A stretch of DNA of 64,000 nucleotides. Source: Pseudophaeobacter leonis. Its GTDB lineage: Bacteria; Pseudomonadota; Alphaproteobacteria; Rhodobacterales; Rhodobacteraceae. The notes beneath the pieces are model-generated. The model ran no database searches. It worked only from the letters and a program-made list of their open reading frames with translations, and was not told the origin of the DNA. The position numbers were made by a program, and so were the translations under genes. Positions 37,577-46,240 of the stretch are shown in pieces. Position 1 is the stretch's first letter; each line of letters begins with the position of its first letter. Location of the stretch: the NCBI RefSeq assembly GCF_002087335.1, contig NZ_MWVJ01000025.1, forward strand, positions 34,257-98,256, read 5' to 3'.

Positions 37577-38095
37577 TCAGCCCTTGTCGGGGGCGCTGGA
37601 GGTATAATTTGGAATTGGCCTCCCTGATGCCTCATTAGGCTCGATCCCGGGCCAGTTGCCTTCAGCCAGATTGATGTTGCCCGGAATGTCCTCTTCCCAG
37701 AACCCCACCACGTTTTTGGTAATGTTCAGATAGAGCTTATTGTCGACGATGCGCCAGAGATTCGGATTTCCCGGCACCTTGCCGCCCTTGGACACGCCAT
37801 AGGCGCAGTGACCATCGTATTGCGGTGCAAAATGCGCGGGGTTCTCCAGAAATTTGGCCCGGTTCGCCTCGGTCGCAAAGGCAAATTTGGCGCCATTATA
37901 CTCAGCCGTAATATCAGCGCGCCCCGGAACAGCCGCCGCCTGAACCCCACCTACGGGTGCCTGATCAAGGCCACGGTAAGCCACAACATCAAACCCGGAC
38001 ACCGCATAGCCCGTGGCATCGACGAATTGCTCACCCGCAAAGGCAGGCAGGCCAAAACTCAGGGCGGCAAGGGTGGCAAATGCAAAACGCTTCAT
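37577..38095 (-). CDS. Exported YHS-domain protein
   Basis: A 172-residue protein with a signal peptide (KRFAFATLAALSFGLPAFA). The YHS-like domain reads VDATGYAVSGFDVVAYRG, then YNGAKFAFATEANRAKFLENPAHFAPQYDGHCAYGV, with one Cys and two His that could bind a metal. Such proteins are common in the roseobacter periplasm; function is not established. The ATG at 38095 starts the signal peptide and is preferred over the upstream one at 38131. Confidence 0.82.
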   Translation of the reverse strand: MKRFAFATLAALSFGLPAFAGEQFVDATGYAVSGFDVVAYRGLDQAPVGGVQAAAVPGRADITAEYNGAKFAFATEANRAKFLENPAHFAPQYDGHCAYGVSKGGKVPGNPNLWRIVDNKLYLNITKNVVGFWEEDIPGNINLAEGNWPGIEPNEASGRPIPNYTSSAPDKG

Positions 38096-38416
38096 ATCTG
38101 TTTCTCTCCTTAAGGTCCAAAAGCGCATCACGGCGCCCCCGAATTGTGATCAGCAAATAGGACCAGCAAAACCATCCCATGTCGGGGGTATGGCCAGCTG
38201 TGAGAAAGAGACTATGGCCTAGAGCGGCGCCATGAAACCGGGCTCACGTCACTGTGTTTGCGAGGGCTCTTTTTGTGATCGCGCAAAAATTTTACCCTCT
38301 CAGACCTTCCAGTCATTGGAATTTTGAGCAAGACTTATATCTCAGTGAGCACAGAGCGGCGACGCTGCATGTCGCGCGCAAAACCAAGCACTAGCAAAAG
38401 ACAGGGTTCTTACCAA
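38096..38416. other. Divergent spacer, 321 bp
   Basis: It separates the YHS gene from yghU and should hold both promoters. I see no repeat array, RNA gene or clear operator in it. Confidence 0.5.
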
Positions 38417-39298
38417 ATGAGTGATACAACCTATACCCCGCCAGAGGTCTGGACCTGGGATTCGCAAAGCGGCGGCAAATTCGCCTCGATCAACCGTCCC
38501 ATTGCCGGCGCCACCCATGACAAAGAGCTGCCTGTTGGTAAGCACCCCTACCAGCTCTACTCGCTGGCCACCCCCAACGGGGTCAAGGTCACCGTGATGC
38601 TGGAAGAGCTTCTCGCCGCGGGCCACAGTGGCGCCGAGTATGACGCCTGGCTGATCAATATCGGTGAAGGCCACCAGTTCGGCTCTGATTTTGTTGCCAT
38701 CAACCCCAACTCAAAGATCCCCGCCCTGCATGACCTCAGCGGAGACACACCTTTGCGGGTGTTTGAATCCGGCTCCATGCTGGTGCATCTCGCCGAGAAA
38801 TTTGGCGCGTTCCTGCCCTCCGAGGGCCCGGCCCGTACCGAAGTGATGAACTGGCTGTTCTGGCAAATGGGCAGTGCGCCCTACCTGGGTGGCGGCTTTG
38901 GTCACTTCTACGCCTATGCCCCCGAAAAGTGGCAGTATCCCATTGATCGCTTTGCGATGGAAACCAAACGGCAGCTGGACGTGCTGGACCGGCAACTGGC
39001 AGAAAACCGCTTTATCGCCGGTGACGACTACAGCATTGCCGATATCGCGATCTGGCCCTGGTATGGCCAGCTGGTGCTTGGACGGCTCTATGAAGCTGCC
39101 AAATTCCTCGATGTTGCCTCCTATGAACACGTCATGCGTTGGGCCAAAGAGGTTGATGCCCGCCCCGCCGTAAGCCGCGGCCGCATGGTGAACCGCGCCT
39201 TTGGCGAGCCGCACACTCAGCTGCGCGAGCGCCATGATGCCAAGGACTTTGACACCCAGACGCAGGACAAACTGGACGCCGCATCAGAGACCAGCTGA
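38417..39298 (+). CDS. yghU: Glutathione-dependent disulfide-bond oxidoreductase (GST family)
   Basis: A 293-residue GST-like protein matching YghU. The N-terminal block PPEVWTWDSQSGGKFASINRPIAGATHDKELPVGKHPYQLYSLATPNG precedes a thioredoxin fold with NPNSKIPALHD and ESGSMLVHLAEKFG, then an all-helical domain with WLFWQMGSAPYLGGGFGHF. It reduces small disulfides and peroxides using two glutathiones. The start at 38417 matches the family; the earlier in-frame ATG at 38324 adds an unrelated basic leader. Confidence 0.9.
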   Translation: MSDTTYTPPEVWTWDSQSGGKFASINRPIAGATHDKELPVGKHPYQLYSLATPNGVKVTVMLEELLAAGHSGAEYDAWLINIGEGHQFGSDFVAINPNSKIPALHDLSGDTPLRVFESGSMLVHLAEKFGAFLPSEGPARTEVMNWLFWQMGSAPYLGGGFGHFYAYAPEKWQYPIDRFAMETKRQLDVLDRQLAENRFIAGDDYSIADIAIWPWYGQLVLGRLYEAAKFLDVASYEHVMRWAKEVDARPAVSRGRMVNRAFGEPHTQLRERHDAKDFDTQTQDKLDAASETS

Positions 39299-39605
39299 TC
39301 CACACACGCGCGCCTGTGCGGAGACAAAACCTGTTCCGGCACATGCCGGGGCAGGATGCGGCCTCAGGACGGGACTGCAAGAGACCACCGCAAGACACCA
39401 CCTCAGGACAACCGGACTTGAGGGACCGCCAGCGGTCTTTCCCACGACACGCCAAAAACTCCCCCAGACAGATCAGTCCCCTCGCCCATTGCCCCGGTGC
39501 AAATTGCCCACGCCACGCAGCGCGTGGCGCCATGCCCAACGGGAAGAGCCCTGTTAGGGGCGATGACGGGCGGGAGCGCTCCGCTGTCTCAGGTCAGAAC
39601 GGTGG
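39299..39605. other. 307-bp spacer between convergent yghU and sseB-like
   Basis: No gene. The first 200 bp holds loosely repeated caagacacc/ctcaggac tracts. The last 100 bp is composite hairpin repeat copy 2. Confidence 0.5.
39508..39582. repeat. Composite hairpin repeat, copy 2
   Basis: An 8-bp hairpin (39511-39518 / 39522-39529), the box gcccaacggga, a small ccct-gtt-aggg stem (about 39549-39559), then gacgggcgggagcgctcc. The last 18 bases match copy 3 at 54060 exactly. Confidence 0.65.
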
Positions 39606-40397
39606 TTATTTCAGGATGGGAGGGCTCTCAGGATCCCCACCCGGAATGCGGGGCTGATAGATCTTTGGCTCGTCTGGCTGCGGCAGATCAAACCGCAGCC
39701 CCACCCGCGCCAAACGGGCTGACATGGGATCAGAGGCCGCAAAGAACCCCACATCCAGCGCCCCAGCCTCGATGCCCGAAAAGGTCAGCGCTTCACCAAC
39801 CGCCTTGGCCAGGGCTCCTTCGGCCTCAGGCCTTGCCTCGACAAACCCCAAAAGATGCCCCTGCCCGCCGCCCTGATAGCGCAGCGATACCAGATAGGCC
39901 GAGGCAGCCAGCCCGGCCGCCGTTGCCAGTTTGCTGTCCAGTGCCGTCAGCAAGACCTCTGGCAACCCGGCGGGCGGCAACAGCTCTTCGATTGCGGCCT
40001 CCACCTGGTCCGGCGCATTCTGCAAGGTCTCATGCAGCCAGCCCACCGCCTCTGCCGCCAAAAGCGTCGAGGAGGGCGCCACCTCAAGATTGCCCCCCAG
40101 TCCAATCTGCTGCCCTGCAAGCATGTCGACAATGCCGCGCCCGGCAAGCCCGGCATAGGGGACAGCGCGGCCCGCAAACTGCGCCAGCCGCTCTTCGCGG
40201 TCAAACACCAGCACAAACCGCCCCTCGGGTGTCTCAAACAGCTCGGGCGAGATGCGATCGCCCTCAGGCTCGCAGCTTAGCATCATGAATAATTCACTAT
40301 CGGCCAGGCGTTCGTAAAACCGCAGGCGCGCGCCATCGTCTTCTGGTGCGGACTGCATCGTCGCATGCGCCTGATCCAGTGGGGTTGTCTCGCTCAT
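39606..40397 (-). CDS. SseB-family protein
   Basis: A 263-residue protein with an SseB domain in the first half (LADSELFMMLSCEPEGDRISPELFETPEGRFVLVFDREERLAQFAG) and a second conserved half (EVLLTALDSKLATAAGLAASAYLVSL). Rhodobacteraceae carry it next to a uracil-DNA glycosylase; function unproven. Its ATG overlaps the stop of that upstream glycosylase (ATGA), so the two are probably translationally coupled. Confidence 0.85.
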   Translation of the reverse strand: MSETTPLDQAHATMQSAPEDDGARLRFYERLADSELFMMLSCEPEGDRISPELFETPEGRFVLVFDREERLAQFAGRAVPYAGLAGRGIVDMLAGQQIGLGGNLEVAPSSTLLAAEAVGWLHETLQNAPDQVEAAIEELLPPAGLPEVLLTALDSKLATAAGLAASAYLVSLRYQGGGQGHLLGFVEARPEAEGALAKAVGEALTFSGIEAGALDVGFFAASDPMSARLARVGLRFDLPQPDEPKIYQPRIPGGDPESPPILK

Positions 40398-40976
40398 CTC
40401 ATCAGCTCCTTTACCCGCCCCCGCAACACTGGCAGCAGCTCAGCCTCAAACCAGGGGTTTTGTTTCAACCACCCGGTATTGCGCCAGGACGGATGTGGCA
40501 AGGGAAAGACGCGTGGCGCATGTTCCCGCCAGGCTGCAACTCTCTGAGTGACCGGCGCCCTGCCACCCAGATGATACCCCTGCGCATACCCCCCAACCAA
40601 AACCGTCAGTTCGATCTCTGGCAGGCTTTGCAGCACCCGGTCGCGCCAGGTCCCGGCACAGATCGCAGGGGGGGGGAAGGTCTGATTTTTTGGCACTGTA
40701 GCCCGGAAAGCAAAAGGCCAGGGGCACAATCGCCAGCCTGCTCTGATCATAGAACTGCGCCTCATTGAGGCCCAGCCAGTGACGCAACCGATCCCCCGAC
40801 GGATCCGTAAAGGGCCTGCCACTGTTGTGCACCCGCAGGCCCGGCGCCTGCCCTGCAATCAGGATCCGCGCCTGTGGCGCAAACCAGGCCACCGGTCGCG
40901 GCTGATGCGCGCTCTGCGTCGCAGCAAAGCGGTCTGCACAGATCCTGCAGGCCCGGATTTCATCGCTAAGTGTCAC
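40394..40976 (-). pseudogene. Uracil-DNA glycosylase family protein, frameshifted at a G9/C9 run
   Basis: The first frame starts at 40976 with a four-Cys pattern (CRIC, CADRF) and the UDG motif LIAGQAPGLRVHNSGRPFTDPSGDRL. After SDLPPP it runs out of family. The other frame continues CAGTWRDRVLQSLPEIELTVLVGGYAQGYHLG and PLPHPSWRN (the catalytic-loop HPS) to a stop at 40394. The join is a run of nine G on the plus strand (40668-40676); eight would restore the frame. Excises uracil from DNA by family membership. Whether the run varies naturally or is a read error is open. Confidence 0.82.
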
Positions 40977-41304
40977 GCCGACCCTACCCTCCTTGCCTCT
41001 CTTGTCAGCTCTGAAGCTGCCTTTTGCTGCAACAGGCCCGTTGCAAAGCCGCCCCCATTGTTTCCAGTTTAAAAACAGTTACAAAGGACACCGTGTAATC
41101 GTTTCCACCCATAATGGTTAATCAATCCTTGAGATTTTGTGTCACCATTCGACATAATAATGCCAAAATCAGAGCCCATACCCTTAACATTCTTGGGATA
41201 ATCCTAAACCCCGTCACGACAAACAGTCCCAATTGGGAGCCAACAGCCGCACAAAGCCCTCGCCAAGGGATCATAGACAACAACAGGCGAAACCGGAACA
41301 AGCG
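40977..41304. other. 328-bp AT-richer spacer before the polysaccharide export operon
   Basis: It separates the glycosylase from the codivergent kpsT. It is notably more AT-rich than the coding DNA, and contains the candidate kpsT promoter; no gene is seen. Confidence 0.55.
41129..41158 (+). promoter_or_regulatory. Candidate sigma70 promoter for the kpsT operon
   Basis: TTGAGA - 18 bp - CATAAT in an AT-rich block, about 145 bp before the kpsT start. Confidence 0.4.
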
Positions 41305-41964
41305 ATGCTTGAGTTTGAAAATGTCAGCAAGTCCTTTTGGACGGGAACCCAGCGCAAGGTCATTCTTGACCGGGCGTCCTTTCAGGTTGAGCTGGGCAAA
41401 TCTCTTGGCATCCTCGCCCCGAACGGCACCGGCAAGACGACGTTGATCAATATGATGGCAGGTCTGGAAAAGCCTGATGAAGGCGAAATCCGGCGCGATT
41501 GCAAAATATCATTCCCGCTGGGGTTTATGGGCGGCGTGGTCAGCCGACTTTCCGCCCTGGCCAATGGTCGCTACATCGCCACTCTTTATGGGCTGGATCC
41601 CGATTATGTCGAGGCCTACTGCCGCTGGCTCTGCGGGTTGGGTGAGTATTTTGACCAACCGGTTGGCACCTATTCCTCGGGGATGCGGTCGCGGTTCAGC
41701 TTTTCGCTGATGCTGGCGCTGGATTTCGATATCTATCTGATCGACGAGGGCATGCCGAGCACCACGGATGTGGAGTTTAACAAAAAGGCCGGCGCGATCC
41801 TGCAGGAACGCCTGCAAACCACGACAATCATCATCGTCTCGCATCAGGCAAAGACGCTGGAAAAGTTTGCCCGCTCCGCCGCCGTTTTGCTGGACGGGCA
41901 ATTAAACATGTTTGAAACCTTGGAAGAAGCGAAGCAGCTCTATGACTATCAAACCCAAGGCTAA
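41305..41964 (+). CDS. kpsT: Polysaccharide ABC transporter ATPase (KpsT-like)
   Basis: A 219-residue ATPase for ABC-2 capsule export. Walker A is APNGTGKTT; the signature region is YSSGMRSRFSFSLMLALDFD, with Walker B YLIDEGMP and the His of IVSHQAKT. This SSGM form of the signature is specific to the KpsT/RfbE polysaccharide exporters. The start is ATG 41305 (MLEFENVSKSF). It overlaps the KpsE-like gene by about 23 bp. The partner permease KpsM is not in the window. Confidence 0.9.
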   Translation: MLEFENVSKSFWTGTQRKVILDRASFQVELGKSLGILAPNGTGKTTLINMMAGLEKPDEGEIRRDCKISFPLGFMGGVVSRLSALANGRYIATLYGLDPDYVEAYCRWLCGLGEYFDQPVGTYSSGMRSRFSFSLMLALDFDIYLIDEGMPSTTDVEFNKKAGAILQERLQTTTIIIVSHQAKTLEKFARSAAVLLDGQLNMFETLEEAKQLYDYQTQG

Positions 41965-43667
41965 AAAATTCCGTATCCGCCGCAACCCGGCGAGCCCGGA
42001 TGCTGCCACGGCAACAGCTGCGGCGCGCCCCATTCCTGCACCAGCTGCCGAAAGCAGCGCAGGAGCGGCCAGCGCGTCAGCCCAGCTACAACCCCACTCC
42101 AGCCCGGCCCAATCCGGCCCAGCTCAAGCCAGCCCAGACCAATCCGGCCCAGACCAGTCGGCGCAGGCCGCGTCTGCAAAGACAGGGACTGCCCTGTCAG
42201 GTGAGGTGAGTTCGGCGCGCGAAACCCGTCTTGAGACAGATATCAACCTCATCCGCAAAGAAGGGCTGACAGGGCGTCAGTTGCGCATGGCGCGCCGGGT
42301 GGCGCAAAAGCACGATCTGCCCGCCACCTCGGATTTTGACGCCGTGCGCCTGCTGCGCGAAAAAGGCATTGATCCCTTCAAGCGCGCCAACATGCTTGAA
42401 CTTGTGGTGCCGCAGAACAAGGCTCATCCGGATAATACACCTGCTGCGGGCGGCGCAATGCAGCTGCCCCAGACCATGCCCGTGGCAAAGACCACCCTCC
42501 CCTCGACCGACCTGAGCCCGGCCGAGCGGCGCAACCGCGAAATTCAGGAAATCCAGCGCGATATCGCTGGGCGGCGGCGCAGCAAACTGATCCTTCTGAT
42601 GGGACGCCTGGCGTTCTTTGTCATGTTGCCAACCCTGATAACCGGATATTTCTTCTACGTCGTTGCCACGCCGATGTATGCGACGAAATCCGAATTCCTG
42701 GTCCTCAAAGCCGATGGCGCCGGCGCCATCGGCGTTGTTGAGCGGCACGCAGTTTGCCACCAGTCAGGACTCCATCGCGGTGCAGGGCTACCTGCAATCC
42801 AAAGGCGCCATGCTGCGACTGGACGACGAGATGGGGTTCAAAGCCCATTTCACCCAGGACTGGATTGACCCGATCCAGCGCCTCAACCCTGATGCCACCA
42901 ACGAAGAGGCCTACAAGACCTATTCGCGAAACGTAAAGATTGGCTACGATCCAACCGAAGGCGTGGTGCGTATGGAGGTCTCTGCTGCCGACCCCGAAGT
43001 CTCGGCCGAGTTCTCCCGCCGCCTGATTAGCTATGCCCAGGAAGAAGTGAACCAGCTGTCGGAACAAAAGCGGGCTGATCAGGTTGGCGATTCTGAGGCG
43101 GCGCTGGAGCTGGCCGAGGGCAAACGCCGTGAGGCGCAGGAGCGTCTGGTGCACCTGCAGCAAGATGGTATGGTTCTTGATCCCGAAGGCGTCATCCTGT
43201 CGCTGCGCTCGCAGATCAACACCTTTGAGATCCAGCTGCAGCAAAAAGAGCTGGAACTGGATGCCTTGCTCGACAACAGCCGCCCCAACCGCGCCAAGGT
43301 CGACGGTGTAAAGGCAGATATTGACCGGGTCAGCAGAGTGATTGAGCGCCTGAACGGCCGCATGACCGATGCCTCGGCTGGCGAAAACTCGCTTGCCAAT
43401 CACCGGGTGCAAATTCAGATGGCGCAGGCGGATCTGGCAACCCGGGATCTGATGCTGCAATCGGCCTTGCAGCAAGTGGAATCCACCCGCATGGAGGCCA
43501 ACCGCCAGGTGCGCTATCTGACCACTGCCGTGGCACCCGTGGCCAGCGAAGAGGCGACCTATCCACGCAAGTTCGAAAATACGATTTTGGCATTCCTGAT
43601 CTTTTCCGGTATCTATCTGCTGTGTTCACTCACAGCGTCTATTCTCCGGGAACAGGTTTCGTCGTAA
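41942..43667 (+). pseudogene. KpsE-like capsule export inner-membrane protein, interrupted by one frameshift
   Basis: From ATG 41942 comes a basic KPKAKKFRIRRNP start, a ~60-residue Ala/Pro/Ser/Gln-rich tract partly built of tandem repeats, a conserved LTGRQLRMARRVAQKH segment, and a transmembrane helix (LAFFVMLPTLITGYFFYVV). After KSEFLVLKADGAGAIG the frame switches near 42735 to continue SGTQFATSQDSIAVQGYLQSK, a long coiled coil, and a C-terminal membrane helix (FENTILAFLIFSGIYLLC). One extra base or two lost bases explain it. This is the PCP/KpsE family that bridges the exporter and the outer-membrane channel. Confidence 0.85.
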
Positions 43668-43670
43668 ATC

Positions 43671-44504
43671 ATGAAAAATATCCAAGTCGCCGACCTCAAC
43701 ATCGGCAATGATCGCCCCCTGACCATTCTGGCTGGCCCCTGCCAGCTGGAGAGCGCAGATCACGCCCAGATGATTGCGGGGTCCCTCAAGGAGGCCTGCG
43801 AGAAGGTCGGGGCACAATTTGTCTGTAAGGGCTCCTACGACAAGGCCAACCGGACCTCAATCAATGCCAAGCCAGCGCTGGGTCTGGACAAGGGGCTCGA
43901 GGTTTTGCAATCCGTAAAGGATGCCATTGGCGTGCCGGTTATCACCGACGTCCACGAGGCCGCCCACTGCGCGCCTGTGGCTGCGGTTTGTGACATCATC
44001 CAGATCCCCGCCTTCCTGTGCCGTCAGACCTCGCTTTTGCTGGCCGCAGGCCACACCGGCGCTGTGATCAATGTCAAAAAGGGACAGTTCCTTGCGCCTT
44101 GGGATATGCCCAATGTGGTTGCCAAGATTGAGAGCACCGGCAATCGCCGCATCATGCTCACGGAACGGGGCGCCTCTTTTGGCTACAACCGTCTGGTGGT
44201 CGATATGCAAAGCCTGCCCGAGATGGCCCGCACCGGCTATCCCGTGGTGATGGATGCAACCCATGCCGTCGCCCAGCCCGGTGGTCTGGGCGGTGCCTCT
44301 GGTGGCCAGCGCGAATTTGCGCCAGTTCTGGCCCGTGCGGCAGTCGCAACCGGCATTGCCTCGGTCTTTATGGAGACCCATGAAGACCCGGATAATGCCC
44401 CCTGTGACGGGCCCAATATGATTTACCTCGACCAGATGCCAAAACTTATTGAAACGCTGATGGCTTTTGACGCCCTCGCCAAAGCAAATCCAATTACGAT
44501 TTAA
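43671..44504 (+). CDS. kdsA: 3-Deoxy-8-phosphooctulonate (KDO-8-P) synthase
   Basis: A 277-residue enzyme that condenses arabinose 5-phosphate and phosphoenolpyruvate to Kdo 8-phosphate. Motifs are LTILAGPCQLES, CKGSYDKANRTS, the metal/substrate region DIIQIPAFLCRQT, NVKKGQFLAPWDM and FMETHEDPDNAPCDGPN. It starts 3 bp after the KpsE-like stop, in the same operon, which links Kdo to the exported polysaccharide (Kdo is the lipid anchor linker of KpsT-type capsules). It could also be the general LPS enzyme. Confidence 0.95.
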   Translation: MKNIQVADLNIGNDRPLTILAGPCQLESADHAQMIAGSLKEACEKVGAQFVCKGSYDKANRTSINAKPALGLDKGLEVLQSVKDAIGVPVITDVHEAAHCAPVAAVCDIIQIPAFLCRQTSLLLAAGHTGAVINVKKGQFLAPWDMPNVVAKIESTGNRRIMLTERGASFGYNRLVVDMQSLPEMARTGYPVVMDATHAVAQPGGLGGASGGQREFAPVLARAAVATGIASVFMETHEDPDNAPCDGPNMIYLDQMPKLIETLMAFDALAKANPITI

Positions 44505-44525
44505 GCCCAAAAGGGATTTTAACAG

Positions 44526-46022
44526 ATGAAAAAGCCAAGCTCCCCGGTGCAGCAAAACACATGGAATTTTTTGCGCGACCCGATGATCACCCCAACGGGG
44601 TTTCGCGAATATGATGCGCGCTGGAAATACCCCGAAGAAATCAACCTCCCCGGCATCACGGCCCTGGGCCTTGGCCTTGGCACCCAGATGCACCGGCGCG
44701 GCATCCCGCCGGTCATTGCCGTGGCAAATGATTACCGCGACTATTCGCTGTCGATCAAACAGGCGCTGATTTTGGGCCTGATGCAGGCCGGCATTCAGGT
44801 CAAGGACATTGGCCCGGCCGTCTCTCCCATGGCCTATTTCGCCCAGTTCCACCTCGATGTGCCTGCAGTTGCAATGGTCACCGCCAGCCATAACCCCAAC
44901 GGCTGGACCGGCGTCAAAATGGGTTTTGAACGCCCCCTGACCATTGCAACCGACGAGATGTCAGAGCTGCGTGATATCGTGCTGAACGGCGAGACCGAAG
45001 CCCGTCCAGGTGGATCATATGAGTTTGTCGATGGTGTCAAAGAGGCCTACCTCGACGATCTGGTCGGCGACTTCAAAATGACCCGCAAGCTCAAGGTGGT
45101 CTGCGCCACCGGCAATGGCACCGCCTCGGCCTTTGGCCCGGAGCTGTTTGAGCGTATCGGCGTCGAAGTGGTGCCCAGCCATAATGAGCTGGACTACACC
45201 TTCCCGCACTACAACCCCAACCCCGAAGCCATGGAGATGCTGCATGACATGTCTGCCAGCGTCAAAGCCTCGGGCGCCGATATGGCGCTGGGGTTTGACG
45301 GCGATGGCGACCGGTGCGGCGTGGTGGATGATGAGGGTGAAGAGATCTTTGCCGACAAGGTGGGCGTCATCATGGCGCGTGATCTGAGCAAGATTTACCC
45401 CAATGCGACCTTTGTGGCAGACGTCAAATCCACCGGCCTGTTTGCCTCGGACCCCGAGCTGATCAAAAACGGCGTCACCGTAGATTATTGGAAAACCGGC
45501 CACAGCCATATGAAGCGCCGGGTCAAAGAGATCGGCGCCCTGGCGGGGTTCGAAAAATCCGGCCACTACTTTCTGGCTGAGCCCATTGGCCGTGGCTATG
45601 ACTGTGGCATGCGCGTCGCTGTCGAGATCTGCAAGCTGATGGAACGCAACCCGGACATGTCGATGTCGGACCTGCGCAAGGCCCTGCCCAAGACCTGGTC
45701 GACTCCAACCATGTCACCCTATTGTTCCGACACGGAAAAATACACGGTGCTGGAGCGTCTGGTGGAAAAGCTGGTCGCGAAACACGCCGCCGGAGAGCCC
45801 CTTGCCGGGCGCGCCATCAAAGAAGTGGTGACGGTGAATGGCGCCCGCGTCATCCTCGACAATGGCTCTTGGGGACTGGTGCGCGCCTCCTCCAATACGC
45901 CGAATTTGGTGGTGGTTTGCGAAAGCTCTGACAGCGAAGCCGAGATGCGGGCCATTTTTGCCGATATTGATGCCGTGATCCGCACCGAGCCGCTGGTTGG
46001 CGATTATGACCAAACAATCTAA
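44526..46022 (+). CDS. Phosphomannomutase/phosphoglucomutase
   Basis: A 498-residue alpha-D-phosphohexomutase. The phosphoserine loop is TASHNPNGWTGVK, metal binding is GFDGDGDRCGVVDD and the sugar loop is GFEKSGHYF. It interconverts mannose or glucose 1- and 6-phosphates for nucleotide-sugar supply. It follows kdsA by 21 bp and closes the operon; a strong terminator follows. The gene symbol (manB, algC or pgm) cannot be fixed by sequence alone. Confidence 0.92.
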   Translation: MKKPSSPVQQNTWNFLRDPMITPTGFREYDARWKYPEEINLPGITALGLGLGTQMHRRGIPPVIAVANDYRDYSLSIKQALILGLMQAGIQVKDIGPAVSPMAYFAQFHLDVPAVAMVTASHNPNGWTGVKMGFERPLTIATDEMSELRDIVLNGETEARPGGSYEFVDGVKEAYLDDLVGDFKMTRKLKVVCATGNGTASAFGPELFERIGVEVVPSHNELDYTFPHYNPNPEAMEMLHDMSASVKASGADMALGFDGDGDRCGVVDDEGEEIFADKVGVIMARDLSKIYPNATFVADVKSTGLFASDPELIKNGVTVDYWKTGHSHMKRRVKEIGALAGFEKSGHYFLAEPIGRGYDCGMRVAVEICKLMERNPDMSMSDLRKALPKTWSTPTMSPYCSDTEKYTVLERLVEKLVAKHAAGEPLAGRAIKEVVTVNGARVILDNGSWGLVRASSNTPNLVVVCESSDSEAEMRAIFADIDAVIRTEPLVGDYDQTI

Positions 46023-46062
46023 ACCGGTCTGAGGGATTTCCCCTGCCTTGCGGCAGGCGACC

Positions 46063-46090
46063 CGGGCTCGCCTATCGGCGAGCCCGTTTT
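46063..46090 (+). terminator. Rho-independent terminator of the kpsT-kdsA-mutase operon
   Basis: A 10-bp perfect stem (cgggctcgcc / ggcgagcccg), loop tatc and a tttt tail, 40 bp past the last stop. A smaller cctgcc-ttgc-ggcagg stem precedes it. Confidence 0.9.
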
Positions 46091-46240
46091 ACATTGTGGC
46101 ACAGTCGTTTTGATACTGGTCATTTAGCACGGTCTTTTGGCACTAGCCTTATAGCAGCGGCCTGCTGTGAGGCGGTCTCTTTCTACATTTGAAACGATGC
46201 CGCCAAGCCAAAAAAACCTTTGGATGAAAACACCCTCGCG

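Noticed and set aside
41233..41304. Longer N-terminus for KpsT
   Set aside because: The 24 extra residues are Gln/Arg/Pro-rich, not in the family, and the ATG at 41305 gives the normal MLEFENVSKSF start.
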